Origin: Alligator mississippiensis
Taxonomy: Eukaryota; Chordata; Crocodylia; Alligatoridae
DNA: 64,000 bases
Reading direction: 5' to 3'
Assembly (NCBI RefSeq): GCF_030867095.1
Contig: NC_081831.1
Location: 67,470,716 to 67,534,715, forward strand
Part shown: in pieces, positions 22,825 to 36,450 of the stretch
How positions within the stretch are numbered: the stretch's first letter is position 1
Layout: every line of letters starts with the position of its first letter
Made by a program: the position numbers and the translations under genes
The notes under the pieces: model-generated
Told to the model about the DNA's origin: nothing
The model's input: only the letters and a program-made list of their open reading frames with translations
Databases searched by the model: none

Positions 22825-23170
22825 CAGGGTGTGTCTACATGTGCAATTAGTGCACACAAATAAAGTTCTAGAGTTTTTTGCTCCTGGGTGGGCCATTTGA
22901 ATGTGTGCCCAGGAGCAAATAACTGTGAAGCATATTGCTTCAGATTTGATTCGTGCCCAGCACATTGAGCCTGGTTGGAGCAGCCCCAGAGCTACTCTGA
23001 CCAGGCTCAATGTGCTCTGGAGGGGCTGGCTAGGGCACTAAGGTGCTTCAGTGCAGGGCTGGCCAACAGGCAGCACCCATACTGAAGCACCCTCATGCCC
23101 CAACCAGCCAGGCAGTGTCTACTTATGCACTGCTGCACATGAAAAAACTCCAGAGCAAGCTACTACTTGT
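22825..23170. mobile_element. Foldback-type repeat with 17-bp inverted core
   Basis: The block starts near GTGTCTACATGTGCAATTAG. It contains a perfect 17-bp inverted repeat (22959-22975 and 23000-23016, arm AGCACATTGAGCCTGGT) plus another mirrored pair around GCTCCTGGG/CCCAGGAGC (22879, 22911). GTGTCTACTTATGCACTG near 23114 may be the other boundary. I infer a non-autonomous DNA element. Limits are approximate. Confidence 0.5.
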
Positions 23171-24735
23171 ATTTACAAGTACAAGCCTATTCCAGAGTTC
23201 ATTAGTTCTGTGCACCCGTTGTGCGCACTGTTTGAGTACTGCAACATAGATGAGGTGACACAGGTCACAGACTCTAATGCAAAGCCATATCAGCTGCAAT
23301 GACACTAATGAGAAGGACCAAGGCCGATATCGCATTAGTTTTTAATTTCTTTGGTTCAGAAGGTTAACATTGCTCATCAGTGGTATTTTAACAGAGCTGA
23401 AATAGGCCCACTGTGAATAGCTGTACTATCAGCTTTCTTCTCAATTCCCCTCCAATCTATTTTGGTCCTCACCTCAGTAAAAGGCAATGTATTCCCAAGC
23501 CTAGTCAATCCCCCGGGGCTCCAAGATTGATGGGAGCCAAGATACATGTTTTACATTTTATTTTTCAAAGAAAGCCTTGAGCCCAAGCATGTCTTTGCAA
23601 GAGCAACCTGTTTCCTTGACCTTGTGCCATCATCTCACAGAATTTAATAGAAAATGCCAACTTTGAGCTACCCCCTCATTTTCTTGAACTACCTGTTAGA
23701 ACCCAATAAATAATTCTCTCTTTTCCAAAGAGTTCTACCAGACAGCCCAAAAATCTGTAGAAAGGATCTCATTCTCTACTATATTGTGTAGTTATACAGA
23801 ATATTATTCTCATCCCTCCTAAATTCTCTTGGGCTTTTCTATAAGGAAAAATAAGGAAACGTGTCAGAGCCACAGTCAAGAGAAAGTCAGCAGTGTACTT
23901 TTATAAGATGACACAGACAAAAACAGAGAATTTCCAATTTGGGGTTCCATTTTAAACAACACTGATAATTAGCTGTTGAACTCTCATTGAAACATAGGCA
24001 CTTTCAAAAATCCTATTATACATACTCTACAATGTAGAGTCTACATAAAGGTTACTTACTGGTAATTCACCAACATTCAGCCACCTCCCTAACAGAAAAA
24101 TACAATCGCTTCAATCACAGAACAAAAATAATAGTTTAGAGACCTGGCAGAGAAATTAAGACTTTAACCTACTGTAGTATTATGCGACTCCCGAAAGCTA
24201 GAGTGAAACGTTATGCTGGATTTTGGTGATGACACAATGTCAGCTGCTCCTGCTCTTTCAATGCTGTTCCTCTTTCATGGCCATTGGTTATGTTCACATC
24301 TCATCTGGAAGATGGCGCCTCAGCTCCTCCTAACATCATGTAGAAAACAATTCAGTGCAGGCCTGGAAGAAAACTGCTACCTACTAAGTCACCAACACAA
24401 CTTCCTACAACACTCCGTGATTTTTTCCCATATATTATAAAAATGAAGAGGATCAGTATAACCATCTTTGATCTTCTGCATAACACAGGCCAGAGAACTT
24501 GTAATTCCTACATCAAGCCCCTAGCTAAAAACTAAAACCTCTCTTTTAGAGTATGGACACCTAAACTAGTTACTGGGTGGGTAAAAGTCGGTGGGGCTTT
24601 ACTCTCTGTCAGCCACTCTGCAGCCATTGACCGTATGCATGCTCTTACCCCAGATGATTTATGTCTAGTACTTGTGGTCAGAGCAATGGTCTAGGATTCC
24701 TTTGGGATTTCCATGCACAGGTTTGAATCCTGTTA
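23171..24735. other. Non-coding sequence, nothing recognised
   Basis: AT-rich DNA with no frame, exon or repeat worth calling. Confidence 0.35.
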
Positions 24736-24739
24736 AACT

Positions 24740-24915
24740 GAGATTCTGAAGTATTCTTCCATATATAACAAAGTTGTGAAATCTTCTTTGAAGACTTTAA
24801 GAAAGGGGTTGGCTAGGCATCTATCTTGGATGGTTTAGGAATAGCAATCATGTCTCTGTGCTGGGGACTGAACTAGTTGACCACTGAGGTCCCTTCCAAA
24901 CAGGTGTTTCTAAGC
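24740..24915 (+). mobile_element. CR1 LINE 3' end, diverged
   Basis: GAAGACTTTAAGAAAGGGGT, TGGCTAGGCATCTATCTTGG and CTGAACTAGTTGACCACTGA with GGTCCCTTCCAA match the CR1 3' UTR order, but the copy is more diverged than those at 2.2 and 12.2 kb. Confidence 0.75.
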
Positions 24916-25860
24916 AGAAGCCAAAGTGAAATAAATTACTCCATTTTCACTGAGCACATTTAGCTTCTACTTACCACAAGAGGCACGGGAGCACTTGCCA
25001 CAGAGTTGATGTGCAGTAAAACTCCACCCCTCTTTTATCCTGCAGTCAGTAAAGTGCCTGTGCCTCCATAACCCCTAGAGAGACATTCGGTCTTGATTTA
25101 AACTGGCTTGCGTGGACTTTGGATCAGGCTCCTAGGGGAGTGTTCAGGGGTTGGATTGCTCAGAGATGAGGCCCTCAGTGCAGGCAGGGGAGGTGTTTCC
25201 ATGCCACATCTGTAATCATAGGTGGAGGCCAAGCAGTTTGACCAGGCAAAATGTTTAAAGGCCAGATCCCATTAGGTGCTGCTCCTCTTCAACTCAGAGC
25301 TTTGTGGTCCAGTCACACAAAGAATTAAGCAAATACTAGACTCGACCCACAGCGAGCAACTCCATGAATGAGTCCTTGCAGGAGCAGGGTCTCAATTAAT
25401 CAGGTTTTCTACCCACGAGGGGGAATTTATAACATTCCCATTATCTTGGCATTTGTTTTTCCACATGCGTGATCCCACCGCTTGCCACGGCTCACCCCTT
25501 GCCAGTGATTTTGCAGCGACGGCTCCCGGCCCCGTAGGAGAATTTCTCGTGTTCGCTGACGTCTCCACCCTTAGAAACAAGAGCCGCTCCCCGCGTGTGC
25601 AGGGCCGGCATCCCACGCACACCCCCCTGGAGCCAAACAGACGCACAACGCGGGATTGTGTCTGCATGTTACAAAACGTTCAGCTCTAGAAAGCAGCTTT
25701 ATTTTTTTTTTTCACGGTATGTTTTATTATGCCTCATAAATTAGAGCTGGAAAAAAAAAACCCCACTTAATAAGGCAACTCATGCCACCCGCTCCCAGAC
25801 AGTCTTAGGATCAGAAGAGATGAGGCTTGGGAGGGATCACATCCAGTCCACCCCTGCTCC
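24916..25860. other. CHRDL1 upstream flank
   Basis: Non-coding DNA with rising CpG density after 25.45 kb. Two A/T runs (near 25700 and 25752) lie just upstream of the CpG island. No TATA box is clearly placed. Confidence 0.4.
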
Positions 25861-25869
25861 CTGGCTGCA

Positions 25870-26750
25870 ACTTGAGACCCTGGCTCCTCATTCTGTCGCC
25901 TGCCGCTGAGACCAGCCCCGCGCCATCCTCTCGGGCTGCTATTAACCCCCTTCACCGCCACCTTCTCCTTCAGCTTTCTCTTCTCCAGACTCAGCAGCCC
26001 CGCCCGCCCAGCACCTCCCCGAGCGCCTTGCCCGGCGCGCTGCCGCGGTGCCGGCTGCCTGCCCCCGCAGCTCGCGGCCCGGCCCGGCCCGGATGCCCCC
26101 CCGGACGCCCCGCAGGAGGAGGCGGGCGCCGGCACGAGGGTTTCCCTCCGCGATGCCTTCTCCGCGCGCTGGTCCCGGCTCCGCTCGTCCTCCCTTCCCG
26201 CGCGGGCCGGGCTGCACCAGCCCTTGACCGAGACGGAGCCCCGGTCCCCCGGGGGCAGCCGAGGGCGAGCCCGCGCCGCACCGCACCGCCTCCCGCGGGC
26301 GCGGCCCGGCTCCGCCCCGGAGCGCGGGGCAGGGGCAGAGGCAGGGGCAGGGGCAGGGCGGGGGCGGTGCCGGCTGCCAGTCCCAGCGGCTCGGCTCGGC
26401 GCGGCTCGGCGCGGCGGGGCTCGCGCAGCATCCCGAGGCAGCCGCAGCAGCAGGTACAGGTGCCGGCCCCGCAGGTTGGTGCCCCGGTCCCGGTCCCGGT
26501 GCCGGTCCGGCTCGCCCGGGGAGCTGCCTCCTTGGCGCGGGTCGAGCCCTGGCCCCGAGGGCGGCAGGGATCCAGCAGGTTGGTTTTTCATCGCCAGGAC
26601 TTCAACCCACGAACGGGCTGCGCTCGCGGAGGCGCCGCTCCCGGCTCCGGGTGACAATTTAGACAGCTGGATGATGGAGATTTCCATCATCAACTCCTCC
26701 CTCCCTTGCACTGCCCCGGGTTTGGAAGGAGCTCGGAGGTAGGATGGAGG
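25870..26750 (+). promoter_or_regulatory. CHRDL1: CpG island: candidate CHRDL1 promoter and untranslated exon 1
   Basis: GC content and CpG density peak between about 25.9 and 26.75 kb, 2 kb upstream of the first coding exon of CHRDL1, which has a clear splice acceptor and therefore needs an upstream exon. Two donor-like sites fit a + strand untranslated exon 1: CAG|GTACAG (cut after 26453) and GAG|GTAGGA (cut after 26738). I cannot choose between them. The G-rich run 26329-26366 is able to form quadruplexes. Long frames on either strand here, including 399 codons on the minus strand, are composition shadows. Confidence 0.75.
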
Positions 26751-28674
26751 ATGAATCCCGCTCCCTTTGTAACTAGGTTTTGCCCGCAGAAGAGGCCGGA
26801 GGTTGTAAGTGTTCCTGCTTCTGCCAGGCGCAGTGATGCCCTGGGGTTTTGCATGCTGTGGGGAGACTAAATGGCAAGGTTTTAATTTTAAACACCCCAA
26901 AAAGTGCAGCTTAGAAATGGCTCTGTGAGATACGGACGTGTTCCAGGGGGACGAAAGGTGAATCAAACTTTTTTTTTTTCCTTAAATTAAAATTTCCTAT
27001 CCTGCTTCCAAGAAGGACGGTGAACCGCTATTTTACTTCTGTGCAGAGGAAGTGCCTTTTGGCTTTTGAATGTTCTCACGTGCATTTTAAATGATTTAGG
27101 AGTCTCTACAGTACAAACGGAGGGGCCGTGTGATTTTTAGTGCCTAGGATGGATAGCCATTGTTACTGTTGTGTTGTGTTGTGTTGAGGTAGGGCAAAGA
27201 AATGACAGCATGGTGAAGAGAGTAACACACACCTAAAAAGATCAAAAATCACCCATAGCACCAGCGTCACGTTACAGAAATCCGGGTCAGAAAGTACAGT
27301 CCTGCCTGGAAATTTTTTATAAAAAGTAACATCGACCCCTAGATGACTTGTAACGTTTGCTCTTTCGTTGTTTGATGTCTAAAATGGAAATTTTCTGCAA
27401 TGAGAATGTGCCCCAGTATTTTGAGTATTGTTCCTTTTGTCAGTGCTTTTATTCTTCTAACATGTCCTTATTTTTCTTTATCTCCATGTTTAGTAAATAC
27501 CACTGTGTTGATTGTATATCAGCTGAAACCTTGTGAAATCTTGTTTTGTGATCTATTTTTAATATACAAGCCAAAGATCTCAAATGAATAGAACTTATTT
27601 CATAAAACAGTTTATATCATTGTTTTAACTTTTAAATACTAAATTGCTCTGCAGACTTTAACAGAGGTCAGTATCAAGTCCAATATCAAAACTATTCAAA
27701 AAAGACTAGTCTGGTAAATCCTTTGAACAGGGGAAGAGTTTTACAGTGACTCATAAGGAGTAAGAAGACACCTTAGTGAAAACACCTTAATTCCAAGTTG
27801 GATTTTTTTTTAAAAGCTCCAGATTTGGTTAAATACAATTTGATCACTTTCTTCTTTTTAGTAAGAAGCATTTTAAAACAAACAATATAATTATGCTTGT
27901 AGAAAGTATGACACCAGTGCAGCTCTCAGAGAAACCTGGGTTTAGTGCCTCTGCTCTTTGTTGACAGGATTTGGGTACTAAAGGGCTGGATATCATTTTT
28001 ATATTGTATTTCCAGCTACAACTGCTAAATGCAAGGGTTATCAGCATAGGTTTCTAAGCAACTGCAAGGGTTAACACTTCAGAAATTAATTGTCCGGAGT
28101 CCCCAAATAACTGGAGTTTAGGAGGTGTGTACGGGGGGGAACAAGTTAACTAATGGTGAAATCCTGAATGTACTAGAGTAAAAGAGAAAACTCCCACTGA
28201 CTTCATTGTGGCCAGGATTTCACACTAAAAGTTAACTGCACATAAAGGGGTAACATATTGAGTATATTCAGTCTTATGATGCGACCAGCTAAGGCATTAC
28301 AAACAACATTCATATTTCCCTATTTACATCCAGAAGATCTGCTCCTCTTCAAGCGAAAGCTTTCAGCTCAACTTGTGAAAAAGGAACTCAAGAATTTAGA
28401 CTGCTTTTCTGCTTTGGAATTAGATAAGGGCTACACAGGAGGTAATACTGATTTTTTTGAATTTCATGACAAAGAATGGTGTCCCTTTTCCAAAAGCAAA
28501 GCAGTTTCAACTGAAGCTTAAGATGTTTCCACTAAATGACGCTCTCTCCATATATTTTTTTTTTGTCCTGGCAGCTTAAAACTTTTACATTTTGCTTGAA
28601 ATTGTATTGGAGATGTACTTAAATAATCCCACAGGATATCAGTCTTAAGTCTTTTCACATTTTCTTCCCAACAG
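26751..28674 (+). other. CHRDL1 intron 1 (candidate)
   Basis: AT-rich DNA between the CpG island and the acceptor at 28673-28674. A short TGTTG pentamer run lies at 27167-27188. An 87-codon frame (28258-28521) shows no domain and no splice context, so it is not called. Confidence 0.55.
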
Positions 28675-28723
28675 TTCAATATTCTGTACTTTGAAAGATT
28701 TTTCTTCCCTTTTGTTGGCAAAA

Positions 28724-28820
28724 ATGAAAAAAAAGTGGAGATTGGAGAACTTTCGATTTATCTTGCACAGTATGCTCTGTCTCCTTTTCATAGATGGAGG
28801 TAAATTGGAACAAATAAAAC
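28724..28820 (+). CDS. CHRDL1: CHRDL1 first coding exon (start codon, signal peptide)
   Basis: The exon runs from an acceptor with a strong pyrimidine tract (TTTTCTTCCCAACAG, AG at 28673-28674) to the donor C|GTAAGT after 28820. The ATG at 28724 begins MKKKWRLENF, which lines up with the MRKKWK... start of human CHRDL1. The frame is open back to the acceptor, so the start is chosen on homology. A hydrophobic stretch (about residues 11-25, FILHSMLCLLFIDGG) is the signal peptide, and GGKLEQIK corresponds to GGKTEQVK of human. The exon gives 32 codons plus one base. The split codon C|AT (His) is completed by the exon at 30729. The product is a secreted antagonist that binds BMPs outside the cell. 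Confidence 0.9.
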
Positions 28821-31102
<2,282 letters not shown>

Positions 31103-31454
31103 TGAACCTTAAATAGTTTAATCCTGGTGTCCAAGTGCAATCTTTATCTTGTTACCAGAATTGAAGATCAGACTGAGCCTACACTTGATCTAACTGCAAA
31201 CCAGCTCTCCAGTAAAGTATTACCAGAATAAAGAGATCTTTCAAGGAGGCCTATCTGTAGAAACAACTGCGAATAGACAGTTAATGAAGGATGAGGGAAG
31301 GAGGGAGAATTGACTTGGACATAAAAGGATGGTCCCTCTGAGGTATAAGTAGGCTGTCTTGAATTGATGTTTAGGTATCACCCTTATAGTTCCTTGGTAG
31401 TATCATAGATAGTTGCAGGAGGGAGGCATATCTAAAGGCAAAAAAATTCCATTA

Positions 31455-31520
31455 GAGTACTTTAAAATGGCTATACCAAAGGGATCTACACTTGATCTTA
31501 GCCATAAGGCCAAGATACTC
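31455..31520 (-). pseudogene. U2 snRNA-derived fragment
   Basis: On the minus strand, from about 31516 downward, the sequence reads CTTGGCCTTATGGCTAAGAT and then CAAGTGTAGATC. This tracks the highly conserved 5' end of U2 snRNA (...TCGGCCTTTTGGCTAAGATCAAGTGTAGTATC, shown in part). About 35 bases (31484-31518) align well. The continuation towards 31455 is only weakly similar. The Sm site and the 3' stem-loops are missing, so it is a truncated, decayed pseudogene antisense to CHRDL1. Confidence 0.75.
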
Positions 31521-32177
31521 TAGATGCTGAGGTCTATCTGCTATCTTTAATGGTATAGATAGTCGTCTTATCTTTTATTCCCCAGCAGATGTAAAATAGT
31601 GGGCTCTCTGCAGCATTTATGCTGAGGAATTTGCTGCTTCACTTTTGTGCACAGAGGCTTACAAACAGTAGCACACACGCTTGGCAAGGGTGCACATCTG
31701 TGCAGCAGAGAGAGTATGACGTGGCTACGTAGCATTGCGAAAAAAGGAGGAAAGTCCCCTTTTTAAGTTAGGCGGATTTTTATTCACTTTTGCTGATGAT
31801 CTTCACGCAGATGTTTAAAACCTCTTTGGAATCAGTGTATGGAAAAAGCACTCATTAAATGCTTAAGGGCTGTACCTCATTGTTGAGGCAGTGGAATTCA
31901 CCGGAGATGCTAGCAATCTGAAGACAGACCATTGACCAATGACATTAGGGAAAAGTTGGACAGGGAAGAAAAATGGTGAAGTAAGTAAAAGGCTCTCTTA
32001 AGGTCTGGGGAAGCCCCATAGTATTTAACGTTAAATAAGAAGTTCCACAAGACATGCCAATCCATACACAGAAAGGCTCAAACAGGGAAGATCCTATTTC
32101 CATAGACACACATAGATGTGGATGTCATGAATGGCAGAAAGACTTATGCATAGATTTGGGGAAGTAGAAGTAGGCTG

Positions 32178-32368
32178 GGAGGCATAGGCGACTGATAGGG
32201 GGTGCACAGGGGTGCATGTGTCCCCCCTGAAGGGGTTGGTTCCCCCCTGATGGCCGACACTGATGCTGTCGATAGGGCTGGTGCCCCCCCCTTGACAGGG
32301 CCACCGCTGGCGGCAGCTTCTGTGGGCGCCCCCCAAGATTCAGGAGGCACCAGTCGCTCATGCTAGGA
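32178..32368. mobile_element. Small TIR element, about 190 bp
   Basis: GGCATAGGCGACTGATAGGG near the left and CACCAGTCGCTCATGCTAGG near the right form imperfect inverted repeats (about 12 of 14 over GGCATAGGCGACTG). The body is rich in C-runs (TCCCCCCTGA twice, GCCCCCCCC). A non-autonomous DNA element is likely. No target duplication was resolved. Confidence 0.45.
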
Positions 32369-33980
32369 GGAGACCATGCCGGGGTGCTCATTGCCAGGCA
32401 TCACCTAGAAGTGGCTCCCTCCATCCTATAGATCTTGGAACCACATGTATTTACTGATTGATTGATCTCTCCCTCTTTTTTGTAAGGATCTTGGAGCTGT
32501 GGCATGAATGCACTGCCATTCTATAAACTGACTGAGGGAGGGTTCCCAGTGGACTTCCCTAGTGCTCAGCCACTCAAGTTTTCTGCTGAGCAAAGATGTG
32601 GCTCAAGGGATTACCATCTGAATAGTAACCTAGAGTGAGGAGGGCTCTTATTTTACCCTATTTCAGATAAATTATGATAAACAGGGGTATTGGATCATCT
32701 AGCCTGACCTCCTATACATCAGAGGCCATTAAGTTTCACTTGTGCACCTTACATCACGCTTCAGTTTAGCCAACAATTTTAATCATAACAAGCTAAACTG
32801 TAGTTTGCCACAGACAGAGAAAAGTAGAGATCAGGGAGCCACCAATGTCCAAGTCTCAGGCAACTGGGGGAAATGATTAAGTAAGAAATACAAGATGGTC
32901 TCATCAGGTGAACTATACCCTATATGCTGCCAAAGAAAGTGAATCCTCCACTCCCAAGAATCCCTGCAATTATGAGCCAGAAAAATACTCCTCCCTGACC
33001 CCAGATCCAGCAACTGGTCTGACCCTGAGCATGTGAGCAAGTCACATGGGCCAGGCACCTGAGACGGCTCTCTGTACTACCTCGAGTAACCAGCCTGCTC
33101 AATATCCCATCTGCAAATACGGTCAATCTCTGATGGTTCAGAAGAAGGTAAAAAAACCCAAACCAACCAATTTATGCATCAGAGGGGAAAAAAATCCTTT
33201 CTGGTGTTTTGTGTGTTATTGTGACTTGTTTAAAGGAAAGGCTTCCAGGTTCTAAATAAGCAGAGTAACTCCAGGTAATCCTTTATCTCCCATAAGTGGG
33301 AGTGCTGGCATTGGAATGGCAGTGCTGTTAATTAGCTTTAGGTAAATTGCAGTCCTTGTAACTAGCCAGATTTGTGCCCTACCCTGAAATGTACTCTTTA
33401 AAACATAGCGCTCTAGTGCTCAGCCCAGCTGCTCCTCTGCATGTGTTCAGAGTTTGATTTGCAGATGGCAGCAACTAAAATAATGTTTACTGCTTTTTAG
33501 TGGCACACTCACAGCATAGGAAGAGTTGAATTCTATTTGTATATGGGAAAGAATTGCTCATTAAATTCCAGTTACATACAAAGGTTTGAATCCAGTGAAG
33601 CCAGTGGGATGGTCCAGCAGTTAGTGAGAACAAAACTTAGGCTTGGAGAACTTTCATTACTGATAATGATGCACAAGAAGGAATGGACCCAGATTGGCTT
33701 TCAGAGTCCATGATGAGTGTCAGGACTAGTAATTAACAATAAAACTGTTGTCTGTTGTGGGTCAAATTTTTTGCTGGTGAAAGCAAGGAAAATTCCACTG
33801 AAGTGAATGAACCCACATCCATTAACCTTCATATTGCAGCAGTGCCTGTCAACCCACCAGACTTGTTCTGCACAGTACTGCAGAGACCAATAGTGAATGA
33901 GAGTACTCAAACCCCAAAGATTTTACAGTCTAAAAGTTGTCCCTGTTTTGTAAATCCAGCACTTCCTATTTGCAATCACT

Positions 33981-35135
33981 GGGCTCGTCTACATGAGATG
34001 CTTTACTTGAGATTAGAGCAAACTACAGTAACCATCATTGTCTACACATGCGGGCACCTACTGCACAGAAATTTGCTCTAATCTCAAGTAAATTTGCTAC
34101 CTGTAAATACAAGCAGCAAATGCATTCAGGAGTAACTACTGCACAGTATGGCATGCATGGACAGCTAACCAGGAGAAAATTGGCTCTCGGTCAGCTGGGC
34201 AGCAGGGGGTGGGAGATTTCTCCTTCCCCTCGGGAGCTGCCTGCTGCTGAGGTGGGCTCCACCACCGAAGCCTGGACATAGACAACATCCCTCTGCCCAA
34301 CAGTAGGGAGCTCTGAACCCCCACTCCAGGGCTGGGAGATAACAATCATGGAGTTGGGGCTGGGAGCTCCCTGCACAGGGACAATTCCCTGTCCAGCCTG
34401 GAGCTGACTGGGACCTGCCTCTAATCAGGACAATTCCTGGCCAGGCCTGGGCTGCATGGGGAAGTCTGCATGTGCAACCTGAAGGTAGCTGGGGACTGTC
34501 CCATTTTAGGCAGTCCCCAGCCAGCTCCAGGCTGCACATGCGGTCTTCCCCATGCAGCCCAGGTCTGGCTGGGAACTGTCTCAGTCAGGGGCAGGTCCCA
34601 TCCCTATGCTCCAATCAGGCAATCAAAGTGTGGGGCTAGGAAAGAGCTGAAGGGGAGGGGCAGAGGATTGCCCACCCAGCCAGAGGCTTGCTGCTAGCTG
34701 CCCCACCAGCGGATCATCCTGCCCCTTCCCTTCAGTTCTTTCCAAGCCCCCTGCCCCTGATCGGCGAGTCAGGGCTGGGAGCTCCATGCTGCCATGGCAG
34801 TGGGACATTGTAACTGCCTTGGCTCTGCCATCAGAGCCCGCCCTGGCACCAGGCAGCTCCCAAGGACAGGGAACAGTCCCCCAGCCCCTACCAGGAGATA
34901 GCTGTCCCCTGGCCCTGTGCTCACTGCCATTGCCTAGGCTAGCACCCGGGGGAGCCTAGAGCTCCCTCTGGCTGCTGCAGGGGGCCAGTGCAGGGCTGCT
35001 GGGGGCAGAAGCAGACTGCTGCCTTGAGCAACAAATCTACTTCTGCTTCCCTACACATGTAGACGCCTGCCTGGGGTAGGTTTACTCTAGAGTAAATTAC
35101 TCTAGAGTAAACGTACCCACTGAGACAAAATCCTA
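33981..35135. mobile_element. Large foldback DNA element with hairpin at each end
   Basis: Near the left end a perfect 21-bp inverted repeat (34002-34022 and 34072-34092, arm TTTACTTGAGATTAGAGCAAA) makes a hairpin. Near the right end two adjacent palindromes, TTTACTCTAGAGTAAA (35081-35096) and TTACTCTAGAGTAA, form another. CTCGTCTACATG (left) and CTACACATGTAGACG (right) look like terminal words. The GC-rich, CpG-poor middle holds a 90-bp foldback (34409-34498 against 34511-34600). No frame encodes a transposase. Exact ends are uncertain. Confidence 0.65.
34409..34600. repeat. 90-bp arm foldback (cruciform-capable)
   Basis: Positions 34409-34498 match the reverse complement of 34511-34600 at about 80 percent by eye, with a 12-base loop. 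The best-conserved part is CCTGGGCTGCATGGGGAAG against CTTCCCCATGCAGCCCAGG. Confidence 0.8.
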
Positions 35136-35914
35136 GAATCTGATTACTGCCCATTTGAGAGTCACTTTTTTTCAGAACAGAATTGCATTTTGTGATAAAT
35201 ACAAGGAAACTGTGTGTAGTGAAAGTTAAAGCCTAATCAAATGGAAATTCATTAGTTGCACCAGTCTCATATTTCTGATAACCATGTGAAAATTAAGAGG
35301 ATTTATTTTAAGGTACACCTTAAGCTACAAACTGTGACAGATGTTCAGATTGAAGGTCTTTTTTTGTTACAAACACAAGTAATTTCTACAGCTAAATCAG
35401 GGTATGAATTATGGTTGAAGTGGAAATCTGAAACAGTCAGTATTTTCTAGCATAATGTAGATGGTTTACAGACATAGCAGACTGAAAATTCCCTATGTTT
35501 TAATTATAAATCAAGCCTAGATAGGGTCAAATAGAATATTATGTTAATCATGTGAATAATGAACACTATTCCCAAGTCCTGCTCAGATTTCGTAGAAAAA
35601 TGACTGTTTACCAGCTGGTTTTCTTTGTCTACTGGGGAACCAATAAAATAAGAACAGAGGAATCTCTGCAGCCTTAAGAAAAATTGCAGACCTCATGGTC
35701 TCTTGTGGTCTTGAACTAATCCTCAACAGGGGGTGCCCTGGAGACCCACTATTCATTATCTATTCCTGAGCTTTGGAAAAGCAGTTACTCAATATAATTT
35801 GGTTCAAAAGCAGCTTGACTACATAAGTGAAAATTTTTCTGATCCCACATTTTAGGCATTTCTTTTGAACTTAAAACATCTATGCTATTTTGTAGATTTG
35901 TGCCGCATTCAGAT

Positions 35915-36195
35915 CTCAGGGCATCTTTACTTGTGCTCCGGGGTGGATGGGAGGCTCTTAGGAGCCACTGTTATTAAAGTGCCTACAGCGTCATGTGTAT
36001 TCAGCATCCCACACTACAAAATAGGGGGTGGGGTGGGGGGACACTTTAACTAAAGCTCATTCAAGCTTTAAAGAGCCCCCACTACCATTCTGAAATGCAG
36101 GGATGCTGAATACATATGATGCAAAGGCTGCTGGAGGCTGCGTGTTAATTAGCATGCATTAGAGCAGACGTCTGGCACATGTATAGGTGACTAAT
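35915..36195. mobile_element. Palindromic MITE, copy 1
   Basis: Inner arms TCATGTGTATTCAGCATCCC (35991-36010) and GGGATGCTGAATACATATGA (36100-36119) pair at 18 of 20. The core ACTTTAACTAAAGCTCATTC/AAGCTTTAAAG lies between. The same layout recurs at 39.6 and 59.4 kb, with the hallmark words GCATCCC, CATTTTGAAA/CATTCTGAAA and AGCTTTAGTT. This copy ends about 160 bases before the CHRDL1 exon at 36357. Confidence 0.7.
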
Positions 36196-36356
36196 GTAAA
36201 TCAGAATGAGTTGAGGTATCCTAGATTTCAGCTGAAATCAGAATTTCAACCTTTGTACATTCAGCACCAGAACAGCTAGGTGCAGAATAGAGATCACTGA
36301 ACAATGTGAGATGACCCAATACATTAATTTATTTTATTGTTGCATTCCTCCCCCAG

Positions 36357-36450
36357 AATGGGAACGTACTGTGCAGCAGAATAAGATGTCCAAACCTACA
36401 CTGTCCTACCCCAGTGCATGTGCCACAACTGTGCTGCCCACGGTGCCCAG
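36357..36450 (+). CDS. CHRDL1: CHRDL1 coding exon 3: second half of VWC domain 1
   Basis: Bounded by CTCCCCCAG (AG 36355-36356) and CCCAG|GTAATT. It encodes residues 71-101, [20 protein letters not shown] followed by [11 protein letters not shown], plus one base. This closes VWC domain 1 with cysteines at residues 76, 81, 86, 96, 97 and 100. The terminal CCxxC is the domain's signature, and all ten cysteines are now present. It matches human CHRDL1 closely, with conservative changes only as far as I can recall. The split codon G|AG (Glu) continues at 63851. Confidence 0.97.

Noticed and set aside
25767..26966. 399-codon open frame on the minus strand across the CpG island
   Set aside because: Stop codons are depleted by GC content. 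The translation is Arg/Ala/Pro/Gly low complexity without a domain, and other frames are open over the same stretch on both strands.
28258..28521. 87-codon + frame just upstream of the first coding exon, as alternative CHRDL1 5' coding exon
   Set aside because: The translation has no homology that I recognise, no splice sites that join it to 28675, and the human protein already begins in the 28724 exon.
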